From Altibacter lentus (GTDB taxonomy: Bacteria; Bacteroidota; Bacteroidia; Flavobacteriales; Flavobacteriaceae), in assembly GCF_000746845.1 (NCBI RefSeq), contig NZ_KN050846.1, positions 193,394-257,393 on the forward strand: a DNA stretch of 64,000 nucleotides, in the 5' to 3' direction. Shown here in pieces: positions 52,407-60,944 of the stretch. The notes under the pieces are model-generated. The model was not told where the DNA came from. It did not search any database and worked only from the letters and a program-made list of their open reading frames with translations. Positions within the stretch are counted from its first letter, which is position 1. Each line of letters starts with the position of its first letter. The translations under genes and the position numbers were made by a program.

Positions 52407-53339
52407 TTATTTAAAATATTTTATTTCTCTTTCGTTGAAATAACTAGGTTTGTCGTTTTCCAGTGAGATTTTTTTCACCCAATTATTTTTATCATCGTAC
52501 TCAATTCTATATTCAATTTTATAATTAAAATTATCAAAAGACTTGTAATGAATCTCTTTGATAACATCTCCATGATTATTGTATTCATACTTTATTTTAG
52601 AACTAGTGGTAAAATTTGTTTCTTCTAAAAGGTTGTTGTTATTGTCGAACATGTATTTATAATCGTTCATTAATTTTTTGTCTCTATATTCTTTCTTTTC
52701 TATCCGATTTCCGTTATCGTCATATTTTCCCTCTTCGTATTGTTTCACAAAACCCTCGTCATCAAGCACCCTTAACCGAATAGGATTGTCATTTTCATCA
52801 AACTCATATTCCACAGTTATCATTAATTTTCCGTCACTATCGTATTGCCTTCTTTCAACTAATTTCTCCCCCTCATATTTGTCTTTATATTGGTTTTTAA
52901 GAGAACCATCTGATGTATAGTAATTAATAGTTGTAATATTGTTTTCTTCATCATAGACATACTTTGCTCGACCTTCAAGTTCTCCTTCTGCATTATAATC
53001 ATTTCGTTCGCCTTTTTTATTATTTTCATTATAAGTTATAACTTTTTTGGTGTCTATTTCATCATCTGATGTGTATTCAATTATTTCAATTATATTACCA
53101 AATTCGTTAAATGAATAACTATAATTGTTACCATCTACCATCCAAAACCTATTAACTCTTTCTCCTTTTTGAATCTCTCCAAATTTTTCTTCAGCGCGGT
53201 ATGTAGATTTTTTAATAAATGAAACCTTTCCATTTATATTCAATTCTTTGAGGTCATTATTATTCTCTTTATCTGAACAACTTATAATACTAAAGAATAA
53301 TAGAAATATAATTAGGTTATTTAATCTATTGTTTGTCAT
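52407..53339 (-). CDS. YD/RHS-like repeat lipoprotein
   Basis: A 310-residue exported lipoprotein: signal LNNLIIFLLFFSIISCSDKE, then a run of beta-hairpin units of about 20-25 residues (KVITYNENNKKGERNDYNAEG, ITVEYEFDENDNPIRLRV, GKYDDNGNRIEKKEYRDK) that resemble YD/RHS-type repeats. No toxin or peptidase domain is attached. The start at 53339 gives a proper lipoprotein signal. It is markedly more A/T-rich than the genes before 52300, fitting recent acquisition. Sole gene of cassette-like module 1. Confidence 0.8.
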   Translation of the reverse strand: MTNNRLNNLIIFLLFFSIISCSDKENNNDLKELNINGKVSFIKKSTYRAEEKFGEIQKGERVNRFWMVDGNNYSYSFNEFGNIIEIIEYTSDDEIDTKKVITYNENNKKGERNDYNAEGELEGRAKYVYDEENNITTINYYTSDGSLKNQYKDKYEGEKLVERRQYDSDGKLMITVEYEFDENDNPIRLRVLDDEGFVKQYEEGKYDDNGNRIEKKEYRDKKLMNDYKYMFDNNNNLLEETNFTTSSKIKYEYNNHGDVIKEIHYKSFDNFNYKIEYRIEYDDKNNWVKKISLENDKPSYFNEREIKYFK

Positions 53340-53360
53340 AAGAAATGTTATGTTTGAATT

Positions 53361-53433
53361 GTTGCCAACGGCTCCGGCCATGAGAAGTAGCGTCCCGCAG
53401 GGGCTATTGCTTATGGGTGTTGTTCTGCACAGT
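53361..53433. other. attC-sized boundary between cassette-like modules 1 and 2
   Basis: A 73-nt element. It begins with GTTGCCAAC (matching 52393-52401 inverted) and ends with GTTGTTCTGCAC. Between them CCATGAGAAGTAGC (53378-53391) and GCTATTGCTTATGG pair imperfectly around GTCCCGCAGG, giving one folded hairpin. Size and inverted core layout resemble integron attC sites. Confidence 0.55.
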
Positions 53434-53434
53434 T

Positions 53435-54346
53435 TTATTTTTTAACAAGTTCTAAATCAACATCAATACTCGTATCTAGAACATTAACTGCCCAAATTAT
53501 TGATTCTTCATCTTTAAAGAAAAACCTGTCTCCTTTAGACACTTTAATTGTTAGAGTGTCAAATTCTCCGTTGACTGTTTTCGAAATTCCCAAAATCCCT
53601 TTAAAATCAAGAATAGCATTGTCAAAATCTTCTTCTGCTTCAATCAAAACATTGCCGTTAAAAATCGTAAGGGGTCCTCCAAATGAAATAGTGATTTCTA
53701 ATGGTCCTTCAAGCTCTATTGGTTCCTGAGGTAATTGTTCTATCATATTTACAATTTTCTTGTTCTGAGTTTCAACTACAGAAATTAGACTGTCATTTAG
53801 ATTCGTTAAATCCTGATTTTCAGTAAAGAGATCTATTTTCTCTTTTTCGAATTTTACTTGACCAACGTATTTACCGAAAAAGAATGATCCACCTAAAAGG
53901 CTGATTATTATTGTAATTAGTGTAGTCCAGTTCATTTTCTGCCAAAGATTTTTACTTTCTCTTAGTGCTTTGATTTCTTGATTTAGTTCATAAATCTTCG
54001 AGTGGTCTTCAACGGTAACAACCTTTTCTACGACTTGAACTTTGGGTTTGCTTTCCACAGTTTGTTTAGATAAAATATCGGCTTCTTCAATTCTGGTGTC
54101 TAATAGATTTATTAGCTCTTCTTTACCCTTCGACCAAGCTTCTTGATAAGGACCACTGCCCATTCCAGAAACATGATAGGAAGGATAGAAATTGATAGAG
54201 TCAACTTCACCTGGATAAGTAAACTTCATTGGAAAGAGTTTTTCCAAAAACATTTTCGTTTTGCGTTGGATATCATCAAGTTCCTTCTTGTCGTTATATC
54301 GAAGGTTTTGAGCTCTACTTTTTAATTCCGATAGTTTTTCTTTCAT
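53435..54346 (-). CDS. Coiled-coil membrane protein, hypothetical
   Basis: A 303-residue protein. Residues 1-125 are helical and charged, with a coiled coil ending near VEDHSKIYELNQEIKALRESKNLW. One membrane helix follows (LITIIISLLGGSFFFGKYVG). After a second coiled coil (FEKEKIDLFTENQDLTNLNDSLISV) comes a C-terminal beta domain (PLEITISFGGPLTIFNGNVLIEAEED). I recognise no family. Module 2 contains only this gene. A/T-rich like its neighbours. Confidence 0.75.
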   Translation of the reverse strand: MKEKLSELKSRAQNLRYNDKKELDDIQRKTKMFLEKLFPMKFTYPGEVDSINFYPSYHVSGMGSGPYQEAWSKGKEELINLLDTRIEEADILSKQTVESKPKVQVVEKVVTVEDHSKIYELNQEIKALRESKNLWQKMNWTTLITIIISLLGGSFFFGKYVGQVKFEKEKIDLFTENQDLTNLNDSLISVVETQNKKIVNMIEQLPQEPIELEGPLEITISFGGPLTIFNGNVLIEAEEDFDNAILDFKGILGISKTVNGEFDTLTIKVSKGDRFFFKDEESIIWAVNVLDTSIDVDLELVKK

Positions 54347-54353
54347 TTTCTAA

Positions 54354-54582
54354 TTGTGCACAACGGTTTTGTATATGATTTGTGGCGGTCTGCGGCTTCG
54401 ATTCGGCTGGCCAACAAAACGCGGTAGCGTTTGTGGGAAGTCACGCCGGAGGCGGGACGTGCGAATCAGAAGCAACTGCAAAGCCGCTGTTTCTTTTTTG
54501 TCAGCTCGACTAAAGTACAAATATTAGGGGAGATGCGATGCCTGTTGGATCTAGCCATAAATTATATACGTTGTTGTATGCC
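54354..54582. other. Boundary between cassette-like modules 2 and 3
   Basis: From TTGTGCACAACGG at 54354 to GTTGTATGCC ending at 54582. It holds GC-rich foldable DNA: outer arms 54385-54406 and 54461-54487 (GCGG...GATTCGG / CGAATC...GCCGC), inner hairpins ACAAAACGC-GGTA-GCGTTTGT and CGCC-GGA-GGCG. No gene is seen in this 361-nt gap. Confidence 0.5.
54554..54575 (+). repeat. 22-nt boundary repeat, copy 1
   Basis: GCCATAAATTATAT-A-CGTTGTT; copy 2 at 60158-60179 differs only at the single central base. Both copies immediately precede a module-specific core. Confidence 0.85.
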
Positions 54583-54707
54583 CGTGCTTTCTTTTCGTCC
54601 GTGCGTTGGGAAAGACACACTCTTTGACAAGCTTTGGCTGGTGCGTTTGGCTTGAGCGGCTTGGCAATGTGGGTGGCTTTGAAGCGTTGGCATATTTGGG
54701 CTATTTT

Positions 54708-56555
54708 TTATTCAAATACTTTTACCGTTTCGTCTCCGCTGATGTTTCTGATTTTCAGTCTTAGCGGTTTTTTGTCTGCTGAAATTTTGCCGTTCCAAAA
54801 ATCTTTGGTTTTCTGTCCGTTTACTGAAATGTAGCCGAGCTTGTCAATCTTAATTTCTGAACTGCTTGACCAAACACCTTCTGCATTTTCACAATCAAGA
54901 GAAAGGTATTCTATTAATTCCAAACCTTCCTCGCTGATAGTGATAGGCGAGAACTTCTTGCCTTTGTTAATGGCTTGAAGATTTCCTTTCTCGTTAAAAT
55001 CATTGATTTTCTGATTGAGGCGGTCGCTGACAAATTTGGTTATTTCTACTTCAAATCCTTCTTTGGTTTTGATGCTTTTGGTTTCTATTTCATCTTCAAC
55101 TACAATGGCGTGCAGGATTTCTTTTAAATCCTTTAGTTCAATAGTGGTTTGCGTTGCATTGTTGTCTTTGATGAATTTTTCTAATGACTTGTGGTCGTCC
55201 ACATCTACGTAATAGACAATAGCTTTTTGTGCATTAATTTCTAAATTTTGAAGTTCCTCATTGATGATTCTGTTTACGGCAGGAACATCCAATACCTTTT
55301 CAGAGCCGTCTATTAAGTTAGGTACGTAAACTGGAACTGTTCCCAATTTACTGTCTTGTAAAGCACCAAACCAAAATTTTCCAACACCTGGCACTTTTTG
55401 TTGCAAGCCTGGAATGAGTTTAGCCAACTTGTCCATAGTTTGCTGTGGATTGCGAAACAAGCTGACACCGTCTTTGATTTCTAAAATCTGAAAGCTGGCA
55501 CCTACTTCAACTAAACGGTCTCTGGTGGTTTGAATGCTGTTAATGCCAATATCCACATGGATAAATTTTCTACCCAAATCATGAGCTACTTTAGCGGTTA
55601 CGCCACTACCTCCAAAGAAATCAACAACGGTCATTTCCTTATTTGAACTTGCTTTAATTATTCTTGAAAGCAATTTTTCAGGCTTTTGGGTAGAGTAACT
55701 TAGATACTCATTTTTTGAAATTGTTCGACCTATTTGCCAAACATCATCCTCTTTTTTTTCACTGTACTGCTCATATATTTTATTTCCATTCTCATCTAAG
55801 ACATTCACTGTTTTACCATCTACCTTTTTTCGTAATGCCCTAGTTGTTGTCTTATCTTTTGGAATAATTATCGGATGAAAAACATAGTCTTGCTCTTTTG
55901 AGTATAAGAAGATATTATCATGATTTTTGTCCATTGAATTACCTCCAGTCGCAAATTTGTCGTTGTAATACCAAATAATTTCATTGATGAATTTCTCTTC
56001 TCCAAAAACTTCATCCAATAATATTTTTACGTAATGCCCGATTTTGGTATCAAGATGTACATAAATACTGGCTGTTTCACTCATGATACTTTTTATAGCC
56101 ATTAAATTTTCATGCATCCAATTCAGATAATCTTCCTTTTGCCATATATCGCCATACATGGTTTCTTCAAAGGCTTTGAGTTCATCAATCTCTAATTCTT
56201 CTTCAGCCTTTTTTATTTTCTCTGCTAGTTTTGGATCTCTTCTGATATTTACAGTTTTAGCGTAATCTGCACCGCTGGCAAAAGGTGGGTCTATGTACAC
56301 CAAATCCACTTTAATGCCTTGCTCTTTCAAGTAGGCACAAGCAGAAAGGCACTCGCCACGGATGACCAAGTTTTCACTTTCTTCGCCTACTTGTTCTTGT
56401 TTTTCCATTTCGTAGTATGGCATCCCACGCATGATTTTAGAAATCACTTTGTCGTTATCGCGATAACGCAATACACGTTGAGTGCGGCTAATGTTGTCTA
56501 GCACAGCCTGACCTTCTACGGTGTTGGGTACGTATGGTATGTATTTTACGGGCAT
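54708..56555 (-). CDS. Type III restriction-modification DNA methyltransferase (Mod)
   Basis: A 615-residue adenine-N6 methyltransferase. The catalytic DPPF motif (89-92, in VDLVYIDPPF) comes before the AdoMet-binding FFGGSG motif (313-318, in VVDFFGGSGVTAKVAHDLG), the beta-class order of type III Mod proteins. Between and after them lie the target recognition region and a C-terminal part that probably contacts Res. Its start is 3 nt after the res stop, so the two are co-transcribed. It modifies one strand of an asymmetric site; the site cannot be read from the sequence. Confidence 0.9.
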   Translation of the reverse strand: MPVKYIPYVPNTVEGQAVLDNISRTQRVLRYRDNDKVISKIMRGMPYYEMEKQEQVGEESENLVIRGECLSACAYLKEQGIKVDLVYIDPPFASGADYAKTVNIRRDPKLAEKIKKAEEELEIDELKAFEETMYGDIWQKEDYLNWMHENLMAIKSIMSETASIYVHLDTKIGHYVKILLDEVFGEEKFINEIIWYYNDKFATGGNSMDKNHDNIFLYSKEQDYVFHPIIIPKDKTTTRALRKKVDGKTVNVLDENGNKIYEQYSEKKEDDVWQIGRTISKNEYLSYSTQKPEKLLSRIIKASSNKEMTVVDFFGGSGVTAKVAHDLGRKFIHVDIGINSIQTTRDRLVEVGASFQILEIKDGVSLFRNPQQTMDKLAKLIPGLQQKVPGVGKFWFGALQDSKLGTVPVYVPNLIDGSEKVLDVPAVNRIINEELQNLEINAQKAIVYYVDVDDHKSLEKFIKDNNATQTTIELKDLKEILHAIVVEDEIETKSIKTKEGFEVEITKFVSDRLNQKINDFNEKGNLQAINKGKKFSPITISEEGLELIEYLSLDCENAEGVWSSSSEIKIDKLGYISVNGQKTKDFWNGKISADKKPLRLKIRNISGDETVKVFE

Positions 56556-56558
56556 ATC

Positions 56559-59447
56559 TTATTCTTTGAAAAATTCGTCAATCTTGTTGTTTATCGTTAC
56601 AATATTGTTGGCTATATCGGTTCCGTCTTCCAAATACAAGAAGTCAAAACGCTGGTAACCAAACTTGTCGTTGTTCTGCTTTAAAAACTCTGTTTCTACA
56701 AAGTTTTTCTTTTGCAGAAACGCAGGGTCATTTTTAAAACCTTCGCCTTTGGTTTCCACCAAAAGGGCTTTGTGTATAGCTTTTTCCCTGCGCTGGATAA
56801 TGAGAAAATCGGTAGTGTAACGTCCTATATTTTTCCAATTTTTCCCGTTTTTGGCAAAGCAGTTAATCACAAACTCGGTTAATCCTCTCTCTCCATTGTA
56901 ATAAACTTCCAAGCTATTTTCTTTGAAACTGTCGAGCTGCAATGTTTTTTGTAAAATGTCTTTTTCAAATCCACTTTGTACAAAGTTGTAAGGCAAATAG
57001 TGGAAAGTTTTGTCTTTGGAACGTACTGCAAGAGAATGGTCGTACTTCTTTTGGAAATCTTCCCAAGACGACATCATATGACCCATTCCTGCATCTTCCA
57101 AAGTTTTCAAGGCTTTGTCATAATCTGCTCTTGCCTTGGTCAAGTCAATTTCTATGTCCTCACCTGATTCATCAACCACCAAAATTTTATCTACATCCGC
57201 TTTTTCAGGGTAGAGTTTATCATTCTTTTCTACCGAACCAAGCTTGTCAACCAAAAGTAAATTAGCATTTTCAGGGATAACTTCACTTTCAGTTTTTAAG
57301 TCTCGCTTAATACTGAAAGCCAATCTTATTTTGCTGTTGATGGTGTATATGTCATACAATTCATTCCAAAAAAGGACGTCATTTTCTTCATACGTTACCT
57401 TTTTGAAAATGCTTTGTAGTTCTGTATCGTATGTATGTAATTCTGTGGTCTTGATTAGACCATAACTTTCTTTTGAGATTTCATGCACCCATAAATTGAA
57501 ATTGGCAGCATCAAAACCTGTTTGTTTCATAATGGCTATGTTGCCTTCATCCAAATTGCTTATTTCAGCAGTTGTAACCAATGCAGCCGCTTTGTATTGG
57601 TCTATGTTTTTGACTAATTCTTGAAGTTTGGTTTTGGTATGCGCTTCTGTTTCTTCATCAATGGATTGGTATTTTACCCTGAGTTGGTAAAAATCTACCA
57701 AAGGCAAGTCCAAAAGTTCCATTCTTGAAAAACGCTCAACCCATTCAATTTTACCTTCTTTCTTTATTTTGTTGATTTCCTCAATGGAAGTTTGTTGTTC
57801 CTTTTTGAGTTGGTCATTCAGTGTTTTGGCATTGTAGTCATTCAGCCAAATGAGAGCCGTTTCATCCTGTTCAGGGTCAACTTGGCGTAAACAACGGCAA
57901 CTTGTTTGTAGCACCATATTTTTGGGGCTATCTCCTTTTTGAGAAAGTATGACGCTTGTTAAACTTGGGCAATCCCAACCTTCTTTCCCAACTTGCACAA
58001 GTAGTATGTATCGTTTTTTTGAAATAGGCAAATCCAAAGAGCGAAATTCTAATTCACTTCCTTCTGGTTGTGGATACTCCTTGTTTCCCTTATGGAATTT
58101 TAGAATTTCAGCAGGGTTGATTTTTAATTCACCTGTTAAAAACGGATAAACTTCTGCCTCCAACACTTCAATGTTGGTGCAATAAATCGCAATCTTGGCA
58201 ATAGTTCCGTTCTTGTATTTTTTACTGCCATAAGTAGCTTGGAAATCTTCAATACCTTTACGGATAATTTGAAAGCGGTCAAGGTTTTGCCCGATTTTCA
58301 CTTTTGGTGTTTTTAGAAAACTCTTAATAGCTGTTACAAGTGGATAATAATAAACCGTGTTGGTGATTTGAGAGAATTTGAAAAAAGTCTCTTCGTTAAC
58401 TTGAATTTTATCTGCCTTGGCTAAATAGGGCGTTCCTGAAAATCCTAAAACAGTGGTAATATTCCCTTTTGCTTGCCATTTATTGACTACTTGTCGAAGT
58501 TTAATGTCGTCAGTTGCGGCATGGTGTACTTCATCAATAAGAATGGAAAGGTTTGGAATTTTTCCGATTAAATTCCTTAGTTCGTTCGCTTGTTTGTCTT
58601 TTTCATCTTCTGTTTTTTCAAATACTTCTAACTGGTTGGTTACTTCTAATCGGTCAAGAATTACTTTTTCCGCATTTACTACGAATACACGACCAAAGGG
58701 ATTTGGTAAACAGGCGTTAACCTTCCCTGCATTGGGATTTACAACACGATTACTTTTCTTGGTAGAACGTGACTCATCCAAAATTTCAAACTTCAACATA
58801 CGTTTCAATTCGCTTGCGGCTGGGTCAGGAATTACCCAAGTAGGGTCAAAATTCTCTATCGTTCTTAAACTTGGTACAATCGAAGATTTTAGTCCTGAAG
58901 GAATTAACACCAAGAAATTATGAGCAAAGGTTTTATTCTCTGGTTCGTTGTGTGCGAAATACAAGTCAATGTAAATGAATGCAGCCATCAAATAGGTCTT
59001 TCCTGCACCCATTGGCAAACTCATTAGGTAATCTGCATAATCCACATTGTAAAAAATGTTCTTAATGATTTGTTCGTAATCTAATTCGGTCGGCTTGTCA
59101 ACGATAAGTTTTTCAAGTTCGGGCAGTAAAGTAGTGTCTCCATTTTTTTGTCGTGAAAAGTCATAAAGTGCATGAGCAGCTTTGTTATTTGATAAAAAGT
59201 CCCTTGCCTTTTGATTAATATTGAGTTTTGATAAGTCCGTTCCGTTTGTAAAGAAACCTTCTGAGAATAGTTTCCAAAGTGGTTTGTTTTGTCCTTTGAT
59301 TTTCAGGAACAAATATGTTTCAATGGCTTCAATTTGGGTATCTCTCAAGTTTCCCTTTTCTTTCATGTAAAGAACAAGGTCTTTTACAGGGCAATCGTTA
59401 GATTGAAGCCATTCCTTTTTTTTATGTTCGATAATATTATTCAGCAT
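56559..59447 (-). CDS. Type III restriction enzyme Res subunit (helicase-nuclease)
   Basis: A 962-residue superfamily 2 ATPase. Walker A is LPMGAGKTYLMA (K150), motif II LIDEVHHAA, motif III-like GFSGTPY, motif VI LQTSCRCLRQVDP. The C-terminal endonuclease domain has the PD-(D/E)XK pattern TTDFLII...LLVETKGEG (about residues 875-900). It cuts DNA after ATP-driven movement or sliding when it meets an unmodified site pair. It overlaps the end of the XRE regulator gene by 11 nt and is followed by mod. Confidence 0.9.
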   Translation of the reverse strand: MLNNIIEHKKKEWLQSNDCPVKDLVLYMKEKGNLRDTQIEAIETYLFLKIKGQNKPLWKLFSEGFFTNGTDLSKLNINQKARDFLSNNKAAHALYDFSRQKNGDTTLLPELEKLIVDKPTELDYEQIIKNIFYNVDYADYLMSLPMGAGKTYLMAAFIYIDLYFAHNEPENKTFAHNFLVLIPSGLKSSIVPSLRTIENFDPTWVIPDPAASELKRMLKFEILDESRSTKKSNRVVNPNAGKVNACLPNPFGRVFVVNAEKVILDRLEVTNQLEVFEKTEDEKDKQANELRNLIGKIPNLSILIDEVHHAATDDIKLRQVVNKWQAKGNITTVLGFSGTPYLAKADKIQVNEETFFKFSQITNTVYYYPLVTAIKSFLKTPKVKIGQNLDRFQIIRKGIEDFQATYGSKKYKNGTIAKIAIYCTNIEVLEAEVYPFLTGELKINPAEILKFHKGNKEYPQPEGSELEFRSLDLPISKKRYILLVQVGKEGWDCPSLTSVILSQKGDSPKNMVLQTSCRCLRQVDPEQDETALIWLNDYNAKTLNDQLKKEQQTSIEEINKIKKEGKIEWVERFSRMELLDLPLVDFYQLRVKYQSIDEETEAHTKTKLQELVKNIDQYKAAALVTTAEISNLDEGNIAIMKQTGFDAANFNLWVHEISKESYGLIKTTELHTYDTELQSIFKKVTYEENDVLFWNELYDIYTINSKIRLAFSIKRDLKTESEVIPENANLLLVDKLGSVEKNDKLYPEKADVDKILVVDESGEDIEIDLTKARADYDKALKTLEDAGMGHMMSSWEDFQKKYDHSLAVRSKDKTFHYLPYNFVQSGFEKDILQKTLQLDSFKENSLEVYYNGERGLTEFVINCFAKNGKNWKNIGRYTTDFLIIQRREKAIHKALLVETKGEGFKNDPAFLQKKNFVETEFLKQNNDKFGYQRFDFLYLEDGTDIANNIVTINNKIDEFFKE

Positions 59448-59640
59448 CCTTATTCTTTTCTACAAGCAGTTCTTTAACCGATACTTCCAAAATTTCAGCA
59501 ATCTCATAAAGGATTTCAAGTCTTGGTTGTTGCCGGTTTTGAACATAGCCATTGACCATGTTGTAACTTTTTCCAAGCTTGTCAGCCAACCAAGTTTGCT
59601 TAATTCCTTTCTCTTCAAGTACTTCCTTTATTCGGTTCAT
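59437..59640 (-). CDS. XRE-family helix-turn-helix regulator
   Basis: A 67-residue Cro/CI-type DNA-binding protein. The helix-turn-helix is IKQTWLADKLGKSYNMVNGYVQNRQQPRLEIL, with the final helix IAEILEVSVKELLVEK. It is the first gene of the xre-res-mod unit and is likely a controller that delays or balances restriction. Its end overlaps the res start by 11 nt. The upstream DNA holds a long imperfect hairpin (59741-59820) that may be part of its control region, which is inference only. Confidence 0.85.
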   Translation of the reverse strand: MNRIKEVLEEKGIKQTWLADKLGKSYNMVNGYVQNRQQPRLEILYEIAEILEVSVKELLVEKNKDAE

Positions 59641-59740
59641 GTCCGCATAAAATTAAGTCGCTAAAATAGCCCAAATATTTCGATTATCTCATTTTTCAAT
59701 ATACTTTTCGTTCGTTTCATTGCTATTCCGTTCGAGCGTG

Positions 59741-59820
59741 GGCAAAAAAATAGGCTCTTTTGGTTTTTTGCGTTTGGACTTGTGGGTCGGCAAAAACCAA
59801 ATGTGCCTATTTGCGCGTTG
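59741..59820. other. Long imperfect hairpin upstream of the XRE-Res-Mod unit
   Basis: Arms AAATAGGC (59748-59755) and GCCTATTT (59805-59812), with inner TTGGTTTTTTGC (59760-59771) and GCAAAAACCAA (59790-59800). It lies between the module right core and the xre start. Confidence 0.55.
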
Positions 59821-59840
59821 GCTTTTTCAGCATGGCATAC

Positions 59841-59952
59841 AACACCTGCTATTACCCAAATATCTCTATTATGTACCACTTAGGATCGGGATAACATGCA
59901 TTCTTTTATTAAAGGGGAGAACTCAAATATAGAAAATAATTGGATAGGGGTG
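59841..59952 (+). repeat. 112-nt direct repeat, copy 1
   Basis: From AACACCTGCTATTACCC to TTGGATAGGGGTG. Copy 2 at 62950-63061 has the same length and differs at 7 positions by my count, with no gap. Confidence 0.93.
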
Positions 59953-60157
59953 GGGGTTGGTGTGGGAAAAATGAAAAGGATGAAGGGGATGAGAAATGGT
60001 CCTCTGTGAAACATGTGGAAGCGTAGCGTGCGAAACAGCCGCCTGTCTCCGACGAGCTTTTTCAGCGAGAGGAAGACACTGGCGCCGCCACTACGTATTT
60101 ACCCGCATGACTAATGAACGATTATTTGTAGGAAATACAATTCCCTTAACCATTTGA

Positions 60158-60179
60158 GCCATAAATTATATGCGTTGTT
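60158..60179 (+). repeat. 22-nt boundary repeat, copy 2
   Basis: GCCATAAATTATAT-G-CGTTGTT, one base different from 54554-54575. Confidence 0.85.
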
Positions 60180-60193
60180 AGGCGTAGTGTTTT

Positions 60194-60937
60194 TTATTTT
60201 TTGGAGTTTGAAATAGATGTTTTAGAATAAACTACAGGCATTTGACCTTTCCATTTATCCCACAGCTGGGAATCAAGGATCAACTGTGCCATGAAGTGTC
60301 CCACATTGATGCGACTTATCTTACCAGCGTTAAAAATTGCACTTCTAATTGGTGAAGGATATGATTCATATGGTGTTACCACTTCTTCATCTATCAAACC
60401 ATCAGGTCTAACAGCCACCCATTCAATATACCTGTTATTTTGACCAATTTGAGTCCTTAAATAATCCGCTGCTTGTTCATTATCTACATGTGGTGGTAAC
60501 AACCATCTAAGAAGACCAATAACGCATTTTTGTGCAAAAGATACAGGTTCGTTTAAATCTCGATTGCTGTTTCCGGAGGTATTCATTAAAACGAACCTGA
60601 CGGGGCTTTTCGGTTTATGACTTTTGATGGCTTGGCACAGTCGCTTCGTTGCCTCTGTGACCAGTTTCCGGGGTTGCCCATAGATGCCTTTAAAGGTGAT
60701 GTTATGCCCTAAACAGGACGCCACCGCATCACAGTCGGCCGTGTATTGGTTCAAGGCTGTTTCAGATAGCTCCAACGGACTGGCGATATGGATTTCTACA
60801 TTGTCATGTTGCTCCCAAGACGGCGGGATTCGTTGTATGGAACGCACAATGATCCTAACCTTCGTCCCGTTGCGCAACAACTGATCGACCAAATGTCTTC
60901 CTGTGGCACCGCTGGCGCCGACTACTAATACTGTCAT
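60194..60937 (-). CDS. NAD(P)H-binding oxidoreductase (atypical SDR/NmrA-like)
   Basis: A 247-residue Rossmann-fold protein. The N-terminal dinucleotide motif is VVGASGATGRHL (6-17). It then has VRIIVRSIQRIP (NADP-preferring Arg) and DCDAVASCLGHN, and a later PVRFVLMNTSGNSN region; the usual YxxxK active site is absent, as in atypical SDRs. Its role may be isomerase, reductase or redox sensor. It is the last gene of module 4, 7 nt after the serine hydrolase stop. Confidence 0.87.
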   Translation of the reverse strand: MTVLVVGASGATGRHLVDQLLRNGTKVRIIVRSIQRIPPSWEQHDNVEIHIASPLELSETALNQYTADCDAVASCLGHNITFKGIYGQPRKLVTEATKRLCQAIKSHKPKSPVRFVLMNTSGNSNRDLNEPVSFAQKCVIGLLRWLLPPHVDNEQAADYLRTQIGQNNRYIEWVAVRPDGLIDEEVVTPYESYPSPIRSAIFNAGKISRINVGHFMAQLILDSQLWDKWKGQMPVVYSKTSISNSKK

Positions 60938-60944
60938 CTTATGT

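Larger units (their letters stand above)
59834..60184. other. Boundary between cassette-like modules 3 and 4
   Basis: It starts with GGCATACAAC (59834-59843), the exact reverse complement of GTTGTATGCC at 54573-54582, and ends with GTTAGGCG (60177-60184), the reverse complement of CGCCTAAC at 62945-62952. In between are the 112-nt repeat, a GC-rich imperfect hairpin (about 60021-60096) and the 22-nt repeat. No gene is seen. Confidence 0.55.

Noticed and set aside
58453-58923. A 156-aa plus-strand frame in res
   Set aside because: Antisense to helicase motifs II-III of Res; no family features.
59661-59879. A 72-aa minus-strand frame upstream of the XRE gene
   Set aside because: It runs through the long hairpin and the module core and 112-nt repeat, so it is boundary DNA, not a gene.
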